64,000 nt of DNA from Bacillota bacterium (GTDB lineage Bacteria > Bacillota > Clostridia > Acetivibrionales > DSM-1351), in the NCBI GenBank assembly GCA_023443515.1, contig JAEZUC010000097.1, forward strand, positions 62,001 to 126,000, in the 5' to 3' direction. The notes beneath the pieces were generated by a model. It saw nothing but the letters and a program-made list of their open reading frames with translations. It had not been told where the DNA came from and made no database searches. The position numbers and the translations under genes are program-made. Every line of letters starts with the position of its first letter. The stretch's first letter is position 1. Shown piece after piece: positions 54,353 to 63,991 of the stretch.

Positions 54353-55489
54353 ATGAAATCTGCAAAGTTATCCTTTTTGGTATGCCTTTTCAGTGGAATT
54401 ACTTTATTTATAATAGGTTCTGTCTTAATGGTAAATATTCGCACATCGCCTCCCCATCAACAGCATGAAGCAGTCTTGCCTTCCGACAATTCTAAAAGCA
54501 CTATAGATGTGACTGAAACCTATAAAAACAACGGTGACCCTATAAATTTTCTTGTTTTAATAAAAGAAGCTTCAGGACTTCACACAGATACAATCATTAT
54601 AGGAAATTACGAACCGGTGACTAATCAAATCAGTCTCTTGACAGTACCTAGGGATACAAAGCCTACCGGTAAATCAACCATAAAAATTAACAACGTATTC
54701 CCTACTATTTTTGATAAGTATGCCAATTTACCTAAAACCCAACGAAAAAATAAAGCTGTAGAATATACAACACAGTTCATAAGTAACCTTACCAATATCC
54801 CAATTGATTATTATGTTTACCTTGAAATTGACACGATTAAGGATATTGTAGACATGCTCGATGGGGTTTATTTTGATGTTCCCGCCGATTTGAGATATCC
54901 TGACCCGTCTCAAGACCTGAATATTGACCTAAAAAAAGGGTATCAACTCCTTGACGGCGACAAGGCAGAGCAATTGCTGAGATTCAGGAAGCCTCCTTAC
55001 AGTCTTGCAAAAGCATCTGATGACCTTCGTAAGTATTACGACGGTTCAGACCTTAAAAGAACAGAAATGCAGATAAGATTTATTAATGAACTTATTAAAC
55101 AAAAAGTAACTCTTTTAAATATGCCAAAGCTGATTCCTGTCATAAATTATGCCTTCAGCAATGTAGTTACAAACATTTCACTTTCAGACACACTGAACTT
55201 GGTCGGTGGACTTACGAGAGCCGACAAACAGCAAATGAACACTTTTAAATTATGCGGATTAGACAGGTACATAAATGAAACCTACTATTTCATTTATAAC
55301 CAAAAGGTTGAAGATGTTAAAACAAGAGATCAGTATGACGCTCAGGAGATAATTGACAAGTATTTTAAATCAAAAATCGGCAACTTTTTGCCAGACCCCG
55401 ATAAAAAATACAATTATCACTCAGTACTTCCCAAAAACCCCTCAAACAGTGAAACTGAGACACGAAGCAACGGTAAAGACAAGCCTTAA
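54353..55489 (+). CDS. LytR-CpsA-Psr (LCP) family protein
   Basis: A 378-residue membrane-anchored protein that links polymers to peptidoglycan. A helix at about 6-27 is followed by the LCP domain, with HTDTIIIGNYEPVTNQISLLTVPRDTK and LLRFRKPP visible in part. Conserved Arg and Asp residues bind the polyprenyl phosphate head group. The LCP domain is interrupted by loops typical of Clostridia. AGGAG lies eight bases before the ATG. It is monocistronic, with a strong terminator. Confidence 0.88.
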   Translation: MKSAKLSFLVCLFSGITLFIIGSVLMVNIRTSPPHQQHEAVLPSDNSKSTIDVTETYKNNGDPINFLVLIKEASGLHTDTIIIGNYEPVTNQISLLTVPRDTKPTGKSTIKINNVFPTIFDKYANLPKTQRKNKAVEYTTQFISNLTNIPIDYYVYLEIDTIKDIVDMLDGVYFDVPADLRYPDPSQDLNIDLKKGYQLLDGDKAEQLLRFRKPPYSLAKASDDLRKYYDGSDLKRTEMQIRFINELIKQKVTLLNMPKLIPVINYAFSNVVTNISLSDTLNLVGGLTRADKQQMNTFKLCGLDRYINETYYFIYNQKVEDVKTRDQYDAQEIIDKYFKSKIGNFLPDPDKKYNYHSVLPKNPSNSETETRSNGKDKP

Positions 55490-55491
55490 AT

Positions 55492-55532
55492 AAAAGCATA
55501 ATAACCGAACAAATCGGTTATTATGCTTTTTT
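55492..55532 (+). terminator. Terminator of the LCP gene
   Basis: AAAAGCATAATAACCGA and TCGGTTATTATGCTTTT form a 17-base perfect stem with a five-base loop; more T residues follow. It can also serve the convergent stalk-protein gene. Confidence 0.9.
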
Positions 55533-55552
55533 AAATTCCTCAAATTCTGTTG

Positions 55553-57457
55553 TTATTTCAACATAAAACTGTTCCAGATGGAGCTTACCATTTCTTTATT
55601 ATCACTGCCGTAGTAAAAACTATCTGCAGTGAAGGAAACCTGTATAGCTTTGTTTCCTTTAGTCAATACATATATTTCCTGACGGTATTGAGTGTCTTTT
55701 TCATTTAAAATAAGTACATATTTGTAACCAAAGGTGCCCTTTTCATTAATGGCTGTTTTACTTTCCAATTTTACATTCTTCTCTTGTAAACTGTTAAAGT
55801 ACTGGTCAAGACCAGCAAAAATTTCCGAAGACGATAATTTCATATCAACTGTTGTAATAGCTAAAGTTAAATCCCCATCGCTACTGTAATATTTTTTTAA
55901 ATCATCAGTATTGTCTTGAACTGTTTTCCATCCGGAAGGAAGCTTAAAAGAATAAAAATCTTCTTCTATAGTACGTGTCTTGGTTGAAGTAGTTATTTTT
56001 GACGGATCCATGAGCTTACCGGTTGTTTTTAAATCAAGCTGTTCAAACCTGAAAGAATTTACCATTCCTTCTACCATCATTCTCTTATTGGAATCATTAT
56101 ATGATTCCTCTGAAAGCTCGTAACATAATACGTATTTATAGTTTTTTCCAACAAAGAAAATGTCACATCCATATTTAGGTTTATCTGATATTGTATATTT
56201 ATAATACAACTTGCTGCATTTTACTCCTCCAATAACAGCACTTTCCTGCCTCTCAAACTTGAACATTTCAGGATTGTAGTCTCGCTCATAACTCTTGATT
56301 GCTGATGCTGTTATTGAATCCAAGGTCTCTCCCTTTTCAAGGGAATAAATATTTACTGAAAAAAGCTCTCCTTGGAGACCATCAAACTGAACTTCATTAT
56401 GAATATTTTCATCCTTATATTCTTTCCAGTAAGGAAGAATCTTTGCTGACCATTTCAGCTGAGTGTCCTGATACTTTCTATACCCTGTGGCTGATACATC
56501 TGACAAGTCCTCTGTACTTCCGTCTTTACTGAATTTAAACTGGAAGGAATCAAGTAAATCCTGATATTTGTTATCAAGATAGGATTTGTCGTTATCTAAA
56601 AGCATCAACAGTGAGAATTTCTTTGTATCAGTCATATATACTCTCTTTACAAAAGTGAAATCACTGTCCTTATAAACTATTTCTGCATATTCAACTCCAT
56701 TTAACTCATAAATTCCAGAGTCTATAAGTGTTGAATCCTCTGCTTCTTCACGAAGATTTTGCTGTTCATCCTCCAGAGTTGCATCCTTATCTTTGTCTCT
56801 GATTGCAACACTTATACTATAGGATGAATCCTGTGAAATGAAAAAACTATAGTCTCCGTTAAAGCTTCTTGAACCCAGAATAAGCTCACGTGGAAGTTTT
56901 ATAGACCATTTATAATAGCTGTCACCTACTTTTGTCTTATTTGTATTTTTTATTATTGTGCCAAAGTCCTTGATACTGTTTGGGTTTGCGATTTCTTTTG
57001 TGAAAGTCACCTTTCCGCCGCTGTTTGTAAGGTCAGCTCCGAATACATCTGCAAAAAAAGTGACAGTTGCCATAAATGACGAATTTTTTATGTACGGAGC
57101 AGCATCCATTTTTGTTTTCTTGCCTGCTATCAAAGCCTCTTTCTTTTTATCTGTAATTTTTATTTCCACATCATTATATTTAATTACAGCAGTTTTTTTC
57201 TTTAAATCTTGGGTAAATGAAGCCCCCAAAGCGTCTGATATAACCTTGACCGGAACAAAGGTCTTTCCTTGTACAACTGCACTGGCTTCTGCTTTTATTG
57301 CCTTACCGTTGACAGTGTAGCTTCCTGTACCTGCTTTAAAAGATACTGTTATTATGGTTGAGGTGCTTTCATCAAGATAATCATCTGATGCAAATACACT
57401 AACCGAACTTAAAATCAAACAAATAATTACGCTGAACAGCACAAATAGCTTTTTCAT
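55553..57457 (-). CDS. Secreted stalk-domain (copper-amine-oxidase N-like) protein
   Basis: A 634-residue secreted protein. A signal peptide (1-24, ending SVSVFA) is followed by a stalk domain with two copies of the pattern seen in copper amine oxidase N-terminal domains (GKTFVPVKVISDALGASF). The remainder, about 150-634, consists of three repeated PsbP-like beta modules (KWSIKLPRELI, KWSAKILPYWKEY, FYSFKLPSGWKTV mark their starts). It has no catalytic motif. The start is the ATG at 57457, eight bases after GGAGG. It is probably cotranscribed with the HtrA gene 42 bases upstream. Confidence 0.85.
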   Translation of the reverse strand: MKKLFVLFSVIICLILSSVSVFASDDYLDESTSTIITVSFKAGTGSYTVNGKAIKAEASAVVQGKTFVPVKVISDALGASFTQDLKKKTAVIKYNDVEIKITDKKKEALIAGKKTKMDAAPYIKNSSFMATVTFFADVFGADLTNSGGKVTFTKEIANPNSIKDFGTIIKNTNKTKVGDSYYKWSIKLPRELILGSRSFNGDYSFFISQDSSYSISVAIRDKDKDATLEDEQQNLREEAEDSTLIDSGIYELNGVEYAEIVYKDSDFTFVKRVYMTDTKKFSLLMLLDNDKSYLDNKYQDLLDSFQFKFSKDGSTEDLSDVSATGYRKYQDTQLKWSAKILPYWKEYKDENIHNEVQFDGLQGELFSVNIYSLEKGETLDSITASAIKSYERDYNPEMFKFERQESAVIGGVKCSKLYYKYTISDKPKYGCDIFFVGKNYKYVLCYELSEESYNDSNKRMMVEGMVNSFRFEQLDLKTTGKLMDPSKITTSTKTRTIEEDFYSFKLPSGWKTVQDNTDDLKKYYSSDGDLTLAITTVDMKLSSSEIFAGLDQYFNSLQEKNVKLESKTAINEKGTFGYKYVLILNEKDTQYRQEIYVLTKGNKAIQVSFTADSFYYGSDNKEMVSSIWNSFMLK

Positions 57458-57499
57458 TTTGATATCCTCCAAGTGCCTCTATAGGGCATATTTAAACTG

Positions 57500-58624
57500 C
57501 TATTTCAATTCGTCCATTACCACATTGAAACTCTGTGCCTTGCCGTTTCTTCTTACACCTACTTTGATTTTACTACCGGGGAGTACGGATTTATATGCTT
57601 CATTGAGGTCAACTTGTGTATTTACATATACACCGTTTATACTATAAATGAAATCGTCTTTTTTTAATCCGTATTTTTCAGCACAAGACCCTTTTTCAAT
57701 GCTTGTTATTTTTAAACCATTTTTACTTGGCAAACCATAAAGGGCAACATAGTCTTCTTCAAAATCAGCACCCATCGTTACTCTTTTGACTTTTCCGTAT
57801 TTATAAAAGTGGTTTAAAACATACTGAACAGTATCTATAGGTATGGCATAACTTAATCCTTGGGCGTTAACAGTTGTCATTGAGTTAATACCAATAACTT
57901 CTCCCTTTGTAGTAAGCAACGGCCCACCGCTGTTACCGGGGTTTATGGCAGCATCTGTCTGTATAAGCTTATATTGATAAAAACCGTCTGCACTTCTGTT
58001 AAGTCCGCTGATTACACCAACTGAGGCAGAATTCCTGTTTTGAAACGACATAGGTGTTCCAATAGCTATAGCAGTCTTTCCTATTACTATATCCTGCATT
58101 GTGCCCAGTGTGGCCGCTGTAAGTCCAATCTTGTCAATCCTTATTACGGCCAGGTCGCTTGGCCTATCTATGTATTTGATTCTGGCTTGGTATCCTGTAC
58201 CATCAGTTAATACCACGACAATTCTGCTCATATCCTCAACTACATGAGCATTTGTAAGAATATCTCCGCCGGATTTGATTATTATGCCCGTCCCAAGTAC
58301 AACTCCGTCAGCAGTGGAATCCCCTGAATCAATATTTCCAATAATGCCAACAACCGATGGACTTATTGATTTGATTATGTTTGGAATAATATCATCATTT
58401 CTTGTTGAAATATTCATAGACTTGCTTGTTTTACTTGCACTAAAGCCTAATTGCTTTACAAGAGCCTCCGCGTCTACATAGACTTTGTTATTGACGGTTG
58501 CTGTTCCAATATCGGTTGAAATACCGTTTATAGACAACTTAAACTGAGCAGCACCTGAAACAAGAAAATTAAAACTTAACAATAAAATCATTACTAATAG
58601 TACTACTAAATATCTTTTTTTCAT
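57500..58624 (-). CDS. HtrA/DegP-like serine protease with an N-terminal stalk domain
   Basis: A 374-residue secreted or anchored protease. A signal peptide is followed by a stalk-like domain (about 30-80, NNKVYVDAEALVKQLGFS). The trypsin-like core has the triad His in TNAHVVED, Asp in DLAVIRID and Ser in NPGNSGGPL. A C-terminal PDZ domain spans about 285-370. It should degrade misfolded proteins at the cell surface. The stalk domain is shared with the next gene, a hint that both act on the same surface. Confidence 0.92.
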   Translation of the reverse strand: MKKRYLVVLLVMILLLSFNFLVSGAAQFKLSINGISTDIGTATVNNKVYVDAEALVKQLGFSASKTSKSMNISTRNDDIIPNIIKSISPSVVGIIGNIDSGDSTADGVVLGTGIIIKSGGDILTNAHVVEDMSRIVVVLTDGTGYQARIKYIDRPSDLAVIRIDKIGLTAATLGTMQDIVIGKTAIAIGTPMSFQNRNSASVGVISGLNRSADGFYQYKLIQTDAAINPGNSGGPLLTTKGEVIGINSMTTVNAQGLSYAIPIDTVQYVLNHFYKYGKVKRVTMGADFEEDYVALYGLPSKNGLKITSIEKGSCAEKYGLKKDDFIYSINGVYVNTQVDLNEAYKSVLPGSKIKVGVRRNGKAQSFNVVMDELK

Positions 58625-58712
58625 ATTGTGACCTCTGTTGGAATTAATATAGTAATTTTAGCACTATTTAGCAATCCACTTCAAGTAAAATATTACGTAT
58701 TCTAAATTTGTA

Positions 58713-59105
58713 TTAAAATGGCCTTATAAAATTTCTTACTACAAAATATACTATCGAAATAGTGCCTAACGTCCACCAGATAATTCGATTTCTTGGAAAT
58801 ACCTTTTTATGCCTGCCAAATACATAAGTTATCAACTCAATATATGCCAGTATCACAAGAATAATACCCAGCAACGGTATTGGGTTAAACCTTATGGAAC
58901 CATAAATATCACCTTTTAGCAAATGCTGAACACTTCTTGTATTTCCGCATCCCGGACAATATATGTTGAGATAAGTATAGCTTGGACACGAAGGAAAAAG
59001 TGTCCCTAAGTATATAATCTGATTTCTTAGGAAATAAGCTGCAATAATTAGCGCAAAAGGAAAAATACAAACAGCGACCTTTTTCCATTTTAGGTTGTTT
59101 TTCAA
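58713..59105 (-). CDS. DUF2752 membrane protein
   Basis: A 130-residue membrane protein with three predicted helices. The DUF2752 signature YCPGCGNTRSVQHLLKGD lies between the first two helices and carries a CxxC. The start is a TTG at 59105, six bases after GGTGAG. The function is unknown; the CxxC could bind metal or be redox active. Confidence 0.85.
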   Translation of the reverse strand: MKNNLKWKKVAVCIFPFALIIAAYFLRNQIIYLGTLFPSCPSYTYLNIYCPGCGNTRSVQHLLKGDIYGSIRFNPIPLLGIILVILAYIELITYVFGRHKKVFPRNRIIWWTLGTISIVYFVVRNFIRPF

Positions 59106-59128
59106 AATCTACTCACCTTTCACTTATT

Positions 59129-59932
59129 CTAGTCTAAAATCTGATTAACCGGAATTTGACTGCGTACACTGTTTATCATATTAAGGTCAATATCCGCTAT
59201 CATTATTCCCTCTTTTTCGTCTGCCCTTGAAACAACACTTCCCCAGGGGTCACATACCATTGAATTTCCGTAAGAGACATAATCAGCAGTTGTATTCCTG
59301 GCAGAAGAAACCGCTACATGAAATACTTGATTATCGAGTGCTCTGGCTCTTACAAGCAGTTCCCAGTGAGCAGGGCCTGTTGTCATATTAAATGAGGCAG
59401 GCGTAATAATAATTTTTGCTCCCGACTTAGTCATTTCAGAGTAAAGTTCTGTAAACCGCATGTCAAAACAAATAGCAAGGCCAACACGCCCAAATTCCGT
59501 TTCAGCAACAGTAACCTTAGTTCCTGCTTTCAAAACATCGGATTCCCTGAATTCAATACCATCCCTGACCTTAACATCAAAGAGATGTACTTTTCTGTGT
59601 TTTGCAATTATGTTACCCTGTCTGTCAAACATTATGGATGTGTTATATATACAACCATTGGAACTTTCAGGAATAGTCCCCGCTACAATATACATATTAT
59701 TATACTTTGCCACCTGCGAAATGACTGATAAGGTTTGACTATTTTCCATAGTTTCAGCATATAAAGGAAACAGCTTTGTATCATAAGGACAATTAAACAT
59801 TTCAGGAAGTATTGCTATATCTGCACCTTGTCTACAGCACTCTTCAAGCATGGACAGTGCTTTTTCCAAGTTATCATTTTTGTTATCCGTAACAGACATT
59901 TGGCATAAACCAAGTTTGATTTTTGTTTTCAT
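59129..59932 (-). CDS. Carbon-nitrogen hydrolase (Nit2/omega-amidase-like)
   Basis: A 267-residue cytosolic amidase of the nitrilase superfamily. The catalytic triad is visible: Glu in AILPEMFNC, Lys in HRKVHLFD and Cys in GLAICFDMRF. The Nit2-type omega-amidases that hydrolyse alpha-ketoglutaramate or deaminated glutathione are the nearest group. The start is the ATG at 59932, five bases after GGAGG. It is separated from DUF2752 by 23 bases on the same strand. Confidence 0.9.
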   Translation of the reverse strand: MKTKIKLGLCQMSVTDNKNDNLEKALSMLEECCRQGADIAILPEMFNCPYDTKLFPLYAETMENSQTLSVISQVAKYNNMYIVAGTIPESSNGCIYNTSIMFDRQGNIIAKHRKVHLFDVKVRDGIEFRESDVLKAGTKVTVAETEFGRVGLAICFDMRFTELYSEMTKSGAKIIITPASFNMTTGPAHWELLVRARALDNQVFHVAVSSARNTTADYVSYGNSMVCDPWGSVVSRADEKEGIMIADIDLNMINSVRSQIPVNQILD

Positions 59933-60027
59933 GGATACCTCCATTAGAAAATTCATATATATTACAAGGGTGACAAATTACCAGTATTTGGTATTCGCCA
60001 CCCTTATAGTATATTATCTAATTTAAA

Positions 60028-61386
60028 TTAATTCTTCAAGCTATGCATTGGAGCCGGAATTCTTCCGCCTCTTTTAATAAACTCATTGCTGCTGAAAGGA
60101 TTTACCTTCATTACAGGGCCTGAACCCAGCAATCCTCCGAACTCAACCGTATCTCCAACCTTCTTGCCCGGGGCAGGAATTATTCTGACAGCAGTAGTCT
60201 TTGTATTAACCACACCGATCGCAGCTTCATCAGCAATTATTGCAGAGAGGGTTTCAGCACTGGTATCACCCGGAACAACAATCATGTCAAGACCTACTGA
60301 ACATACACAAGTCATTGCTTCAAGCTTTTCCAGAGTCAATGCCCCTGACAGTGCTGCATCAATCATTCCAGCATCTTCACTTACAGGAATAAAAGCACCG
60401 CTAAGACCTCCCACGTAGGAAGAAGCCATTACTCCGCCCTTTTTAACTGCATCATTTAAAAGAGCAAGAGCCGCGGTAGTTCCGTGAGTTCCACACTTTT
60501 CAAGACCCATTTCTTCAAGAATATATGCAACACTGTCTCCAATTGCAGGAGTAGGCGCCAAAGACAAATCAACAATACCAAAAGGAACATTTAACCTTTT
60601 GGATGCCTCCCTTGCTACCAACTGTCCCATTCTGGTTATCTTGAAAGCAGTCTTTTTAATAGTTTCGGAAACAGTTCCAAAATCAGCACCCTTAACCTTT
60701 TCCAAAGCACATTTTACAACACCGGGTCCGCTTACACCAACATTTATAACACATTCCGGTTCTCCGATACCATGGAAGGCACCTGCCATAAACGGGTTGT
60801 CCTCAACGGCATTGGCGAACACAACTAGTTTGGCACATGCAAGTGCTCCACTGTCTGCAGTCAATTCAGCACATTTCTTTATAACCCTGCCCATTTCAGC
60901 CACAGCATCCATATTTATACCTGCTTTTGTAGAAGCAACATTTACAGATGAACAAACAATCTTTGTCCGGCTTAACGCTTCAGGAATGGATTGTATAAGT
61001 CGCTTATCACCTATTGTGTAACCCTTATGAACAAGAGACGAAAATCCGCCTATAAAATTTACGCCCACAGTTTGTGCAGCCTTGTCCATTGCTTCAGCAA
61101 ACTTAACATATTCGTCGCTTTCACAACTCTCAGCGATAAGGGCAATGGGAGTTACAGATATTCTTTTATTAATTATGGGAATACCGAATTCCCTCTCGAT
61201 ATTTTCTCCCGTAACAACAAGCTTTTCAGCATATCTGGTTATTTTGTCGTAAATCTTTTTACATGAAATATCTATATCGGGATGACAACAATCCCTTAAT
61301 GAAATACCCATGGTAATAGTTCTTATATCAAGATTTTCTTTTTGAATCATATCAATGGTTTCTAGTACTTCAAAAGGACCTAACAT
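60028..61386 (-). CDS. DUF711 (UPF0210, PFL-like) family protein
   Basis: A 452-residue protein of the UPF0210 family. It has a conserved DNA- or metal-like start segment [16 protein letters not shown] and Gly-rich motifs such as [14 protein letters not shown] and [18 protein letters not shown]. Members are structurally related to glycyl-radical-enzyme folds, but no glycyl-radical motif is seen. It is linked to the ACT-domain gene 12 bases upstream, a very common pairing. The biochemical role is unknown. Confidence 0.88.
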   Translation of the reverse strand: MLGPFEVLETIDMIQKENLDIRTITMGISLRDCCHPDIDISCKKIYDKITRYAEKLVVTGENIEREFGIPIINKRISVTPIALIAESCESDEYVKFAEAMDKAAQTVGVNFIGGFSSLVHKGYTIGDKRLIQSIPEALSRTKIVCSSVNVASTKAGINMDAVAEMGRVIKKCAELTADSGALACAKLVVFANAVEDNPFMAGAFHGIGEPECVINVGVSGPGVVKCALEKVKGADFGTVSETIKKTAFKITRMGQLVAREASKRLNVPFGIVDLSLAPTPAIGDSVAYILEEMGLEKCGTHGTTAALALLNDAVKKGGVMASSYVGGLSGAFIPVSEDAGMIDAALSGALTLEKLEAMTCVCSVGLDMIVVPGDTSAETLSAIIADEAAIGVVNTKTTAVRIIPAPGKKVGDTVEFGGLLGSGPVMKVNPFSSNEFIKRGGRIPAPMHSLKN

Positions 61387-61398
61387 TTATTGTTCACC

Positions 61399-61668
61399 TC
61401 ATATCCTATGCATTGAATTAAAAATATCTTCGTGCTGAATCTGTATTTTCAGGCCCATTTCAACACCCTTGGACTCCAATTTTTCAGAAATATCATGAAA
61501 TGGTACGTTGCAATGGGATATATCTACAAGCATTATCATCGTAAATACATCCTTTAAAATAGTCTGTGTTATGTCAAGTATGTTAACATCACTCTCTGCC
61601 AATATGTTGCTCACACCTGCAATTATTCCAACTCTATCCTTACCGATTACTGTTATTACTCCTCTCAC
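61399..61668 (-). CDS. ACT-domain protein (UPF0237)
   Basis: An 89-residue ACT domain (RGVITVIGKDRVGIIAGVSN then LAESDVNILDITQTIL). ACT domains bind amino acids, so it likely regulates the DUF711 partner. The start is a GTG at 61668, seven bases after GGAGG. The pair is conserved across bacteria and archaea. Confidence 0.9.
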   Translation of the reverse strand: MRGVITVIGKDRVGIIAGVSNILAESDVNILDITQTILKDVFTMIMLVDISHCNVPFHDISEKLESKGVEMGLKIQIQHEDIFNSMHRI

Positions 61669-61781
61669 GCTAATACCTCCCGTATATGGTTATATATAAT
61701 GTTTCAAATTAACTTACTAATGTACTCAGAGTTGGTTTATATTATATATCTTTAATATACAAATATCAATCAAAAACATTT

Positions 61782-61821
61782 CGAACATGTGTTTGATTTA
61801 CAGTAGAAGATATGGTATACT
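61782..61821 (+). promoter_or_regulatory. LexA-type promoter of the radical-SAM pair
   Basis: TTGATT (61793-61798), a 17-base spacer and TATACT (61816-61821), the same elements and spacing as the lexA promoter. The box CGAACATGTGTTTG (61782-61795) matches the Bacillus-type LexA consensus at 12 of 14 bases and lies in the same register over the -35 as the lexA box. The 17-mers CGAACATGTGTTTGATT here and CGAACATTAGTTTGATT at lexA differ at two bases. Confidence 0.8.
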
Positions 61822-61881
61822 ATTTTTGGATGTAGAAAACATCTTGATTTTGGGTAAATTATCTTTACGAGGAAAACAATT

Positions 61882-63267
61882 ATGGATTTGAATGAAAAAT
61901 TAGGTATATTAGCAGATGCAGCTAAATATGACGTTTCATGTTCCTCCAGCGGGGGAACAAGAAAAAATAAGAACGGTGTGGGAGACAGTCATGCGTGTGG
62001 TATCTGCCATACATGGGCAGACGACGGAAGATGTGTGTCTCTGCTAAAAATACTATTATCAAATGAATGTATTTACGACTGCGTATACTGTATAAACAGG
62101 TCCTCAAATGACGTTCCTCGTGCAAGCTTTACTGCTGAGGAAGTTATTGAGCTTACTATGAATTTTTATAGAAGAAATTATATAGAAGGACTTTTTTTAA
62201 GCTCTGCTGTTTTAAAAAACCCAAGCCACACCATGGAATTAATGCTGGAGATTGTAAAAAAACTCCGTACCGAACATGGCTTTTTCGGCTATATACATAT
62301 AAAAGCAATTCCCGGAGCTGATGAAAGGCTTATAAACGAAGCCGGGATGTACGTTGACAGAATGAGTGTCAACATTGAACTGCCCTCAGACAAAGGACTG
62401 GAAGTACTTGCACCACAAAAACCTAAAAAGGCTTTATTAAAGCCAATGCATCAGATAAATAATAAAATAATTGAAAGCAAGGAGAATAAGAGGTTATTTA
62501 AAAAGGGTGATTCTTTTGTACCAGCCGGGCAAAGTACGCAACTTATTGTAGGAGCAACACCAGATAAGGATTTAAGTATTCTAAAGCTCTCAGAAGCCTT
62601 GTACGGCAATTTTAATCTCAAGAGAGTTTATTACTCGGCTTTTGTACCAACCGTAACAGATCCGAGACTGCCGGCTCTTATCAAGCCTCCTCTTCTTCGT
62701 GAACACAGATTGTATCAGGCCGACTGGTTATTAAGATTTTACGGTTTCGGTGCTGATGAACTACTCAGTAAATCAAACCCCAATTTTGATCCCGAACTTG
62801 ACCCTAAAGCCAATTGGGCTTTGAGAAACCTGCATTTGTTCCCGGTAGAAGTAAATATGGCAGAATATGAAATGCTTTTGAGAGTACCGGGAATAGGTGT
62901 AAAATCTGCACAAAGGATTATCACTGCCAGAAGGGTTGGCAGACTGACTTTTGATAACTTAAAAAAAATGGGAGTAGTCTTAAAGCGTGCAGGCCACTTT
63001 TTAACCTGTCAGGGCAAAACATATGATAGTTACAGCTCAAACGAAGCTATTGTGAAAGAATCCCTGGTGAGCGCAAAACTACAGCCCAAAAGCAAGAAAT
63101 CTGTTGCGGGACAAATGTCATTGTTCTCACTTGTAAATGACAGTGGAGCTGATGAAAGCCTGTCGGAGTTTCTTCTAGCTGACTCTCCTTCAAATACCGG
63201 ACAATGGCTGAGCTATTACAACCAACCTCAGGATGGGAGGCTCTTGTTAAGTGATATACATTTATGA
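61882..63267 (+). CDS. Radical-SAM protein, putative DNA modification/repair (TIGR03916-like)
   Basis: A 461-residue protein. The radical-SAM motif is CIYDCVYC (Cys63, 67, 70). Upstream lie four more cysteines (C20, C39, C42, C51 in the SHACGICHTW region), which could hold a second metal or cluster. A helix-hairpin-helix near residue 335-360 (LLRVPGIGVKSAQRIITARR) suggests DNA binding. The family occurs next to uracil-DNA-glycosylase-like proteins and is described as a putative DNA modification or repair protein; its reaction is unknown. Its promoter carries a LexA box. It overlaps the next gene by 17 bases. Confidence 0.88.
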   Translation: MDLNEKLGILADAAKYDVSCSSSGGTRKNKNGVGDSHACGICHTWADDGRCVSLLKILLSNECIYDCVYCINRSSNDVPRASFTAEEVIELTMNFYRRNYIEGLFLSSAVLKNPSHTMELMLEIVKKLRTEHGFFGYIHIKAIPGADERLINEAGMYVDRMSVNIELPSDKGLEVLAPQKPKKALLKPMHQINNKIIESKENKRLFKKGDSFVPAGQSTQLIVGATPDKDLSILKLSEALYGNFNLKRVYYSAFVPTVTDPRLPALIKPPLLREHRLYQADWLLRFYGFGADELLSKSNPNFDPELDPKANWALRNLHLFPVEVNMAEYEMLLRVPGIGVKSAQRIITARRVGRLTFDNLKKMGVVLKRAGHFLTCQGKTYDSYSSNEAIVKESLVSAKLQPKSKKSVAGQMSLFSLVNDSGADESLSEFLLADSPSNTGQWLSYYNQPQDGRLLLSDIHL

Positions 63268-63991
63268 CGGAACATGGGATTGCTTTTTGACAGCAGTTCA
63301 CCATTATTATTATGACAAAGAAGATGTTTCAAATATTGAATCAGGTCTTTGCTATATACCAAATCTTATTGACGAATACAGAACCATAACTTCAGATGTT
63401 ATAAAGGCTAAGGCCGTAGAAGAAGCAATCCTCCACAAGATTTCAGCCGAAAGTCTTGAAAATCTTCAAAAATGTTTCTTCTCAGAGCTTCAAGGTCGTG
63501 AGATGTGGATTCTAAAATATATTCGTATGGGATTTAAAATTGGTATGCGCATAGACAGTATGCTCGGGGACAAAACCGTCCTTGATGTGTTAATACCCGC
63601 CAGAAAAGTAGGTATGGAATGCCATAGAATGCTTGGACTCCTTCGTTTCGAGCTTTTGGAGGGCGGTATTTATTATGCAAAAATCCAGCCTGACCACAAT
63701 ATAATTTCTTTTATATCCCCTCACTTTAAGAACCGCTTTGCAGACCAGAACTGGATAATACATGATACAAAACGAAAAATTGCTTCTTTGTACAACACAA
63801 AAAAAATGCTTCTTTCCTATATGGATCTGTCCAATATCCCTGAACTTCATGCCGAAGAACTCAAATTTCAGGCACTCTGGAAAAATTATTATAAGCATAT
63901 AGCAATAAAGAACAGATTAAATCCTAAACTACAAAAGAGTTTTATGCCAAAACGTTATTGGAAAAACCTTACAGAAAAGAAGCCGGATTAA
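63251..63991 (+). CDS. DUF4130/TIGR03915-like partner of the radical-SAM protein
   Basis: A 246-residue protein that starts with a GTG at 63251 inside the last codons of the radical-SAM gene; an in-frame stop just upstream makes this the first possible start. It begins IYIYDGTWDCFLTAVHHYYY, the typical opening of the DUF4130 family, with a long helical middle and the segment MLGLLRFELLEGGIYYAKIQP. The nearby window end removes no coding sequence. In some species it is fused to a uracil-DNA-glycosylase-like domain; here it is free-standing. It is expected to act with the radical-SAM partner on DNA. Confidence 0.85.
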   Translation: MIYIYDGTWDCFLTAVHHYYYDKEDVSNIESGLCYIPNLIDEYRTITSDVIKAKAVEEAILHKISAESLENLQKCFFSELQGREMWILKYIRMGFKIGMRIDSMLGDKTVLDVLIPARKVGMECHRMLGLLRFELLEGGIYYAKIQPDHNIISFISPHFKNRFADQNWIIHDTKRKIASLYNTKKMLLSYMDLSNIPELHAEELKFQALWKNYYKHIAIKNRLNPKLQKSFMPKRYWKNLTEKKPD

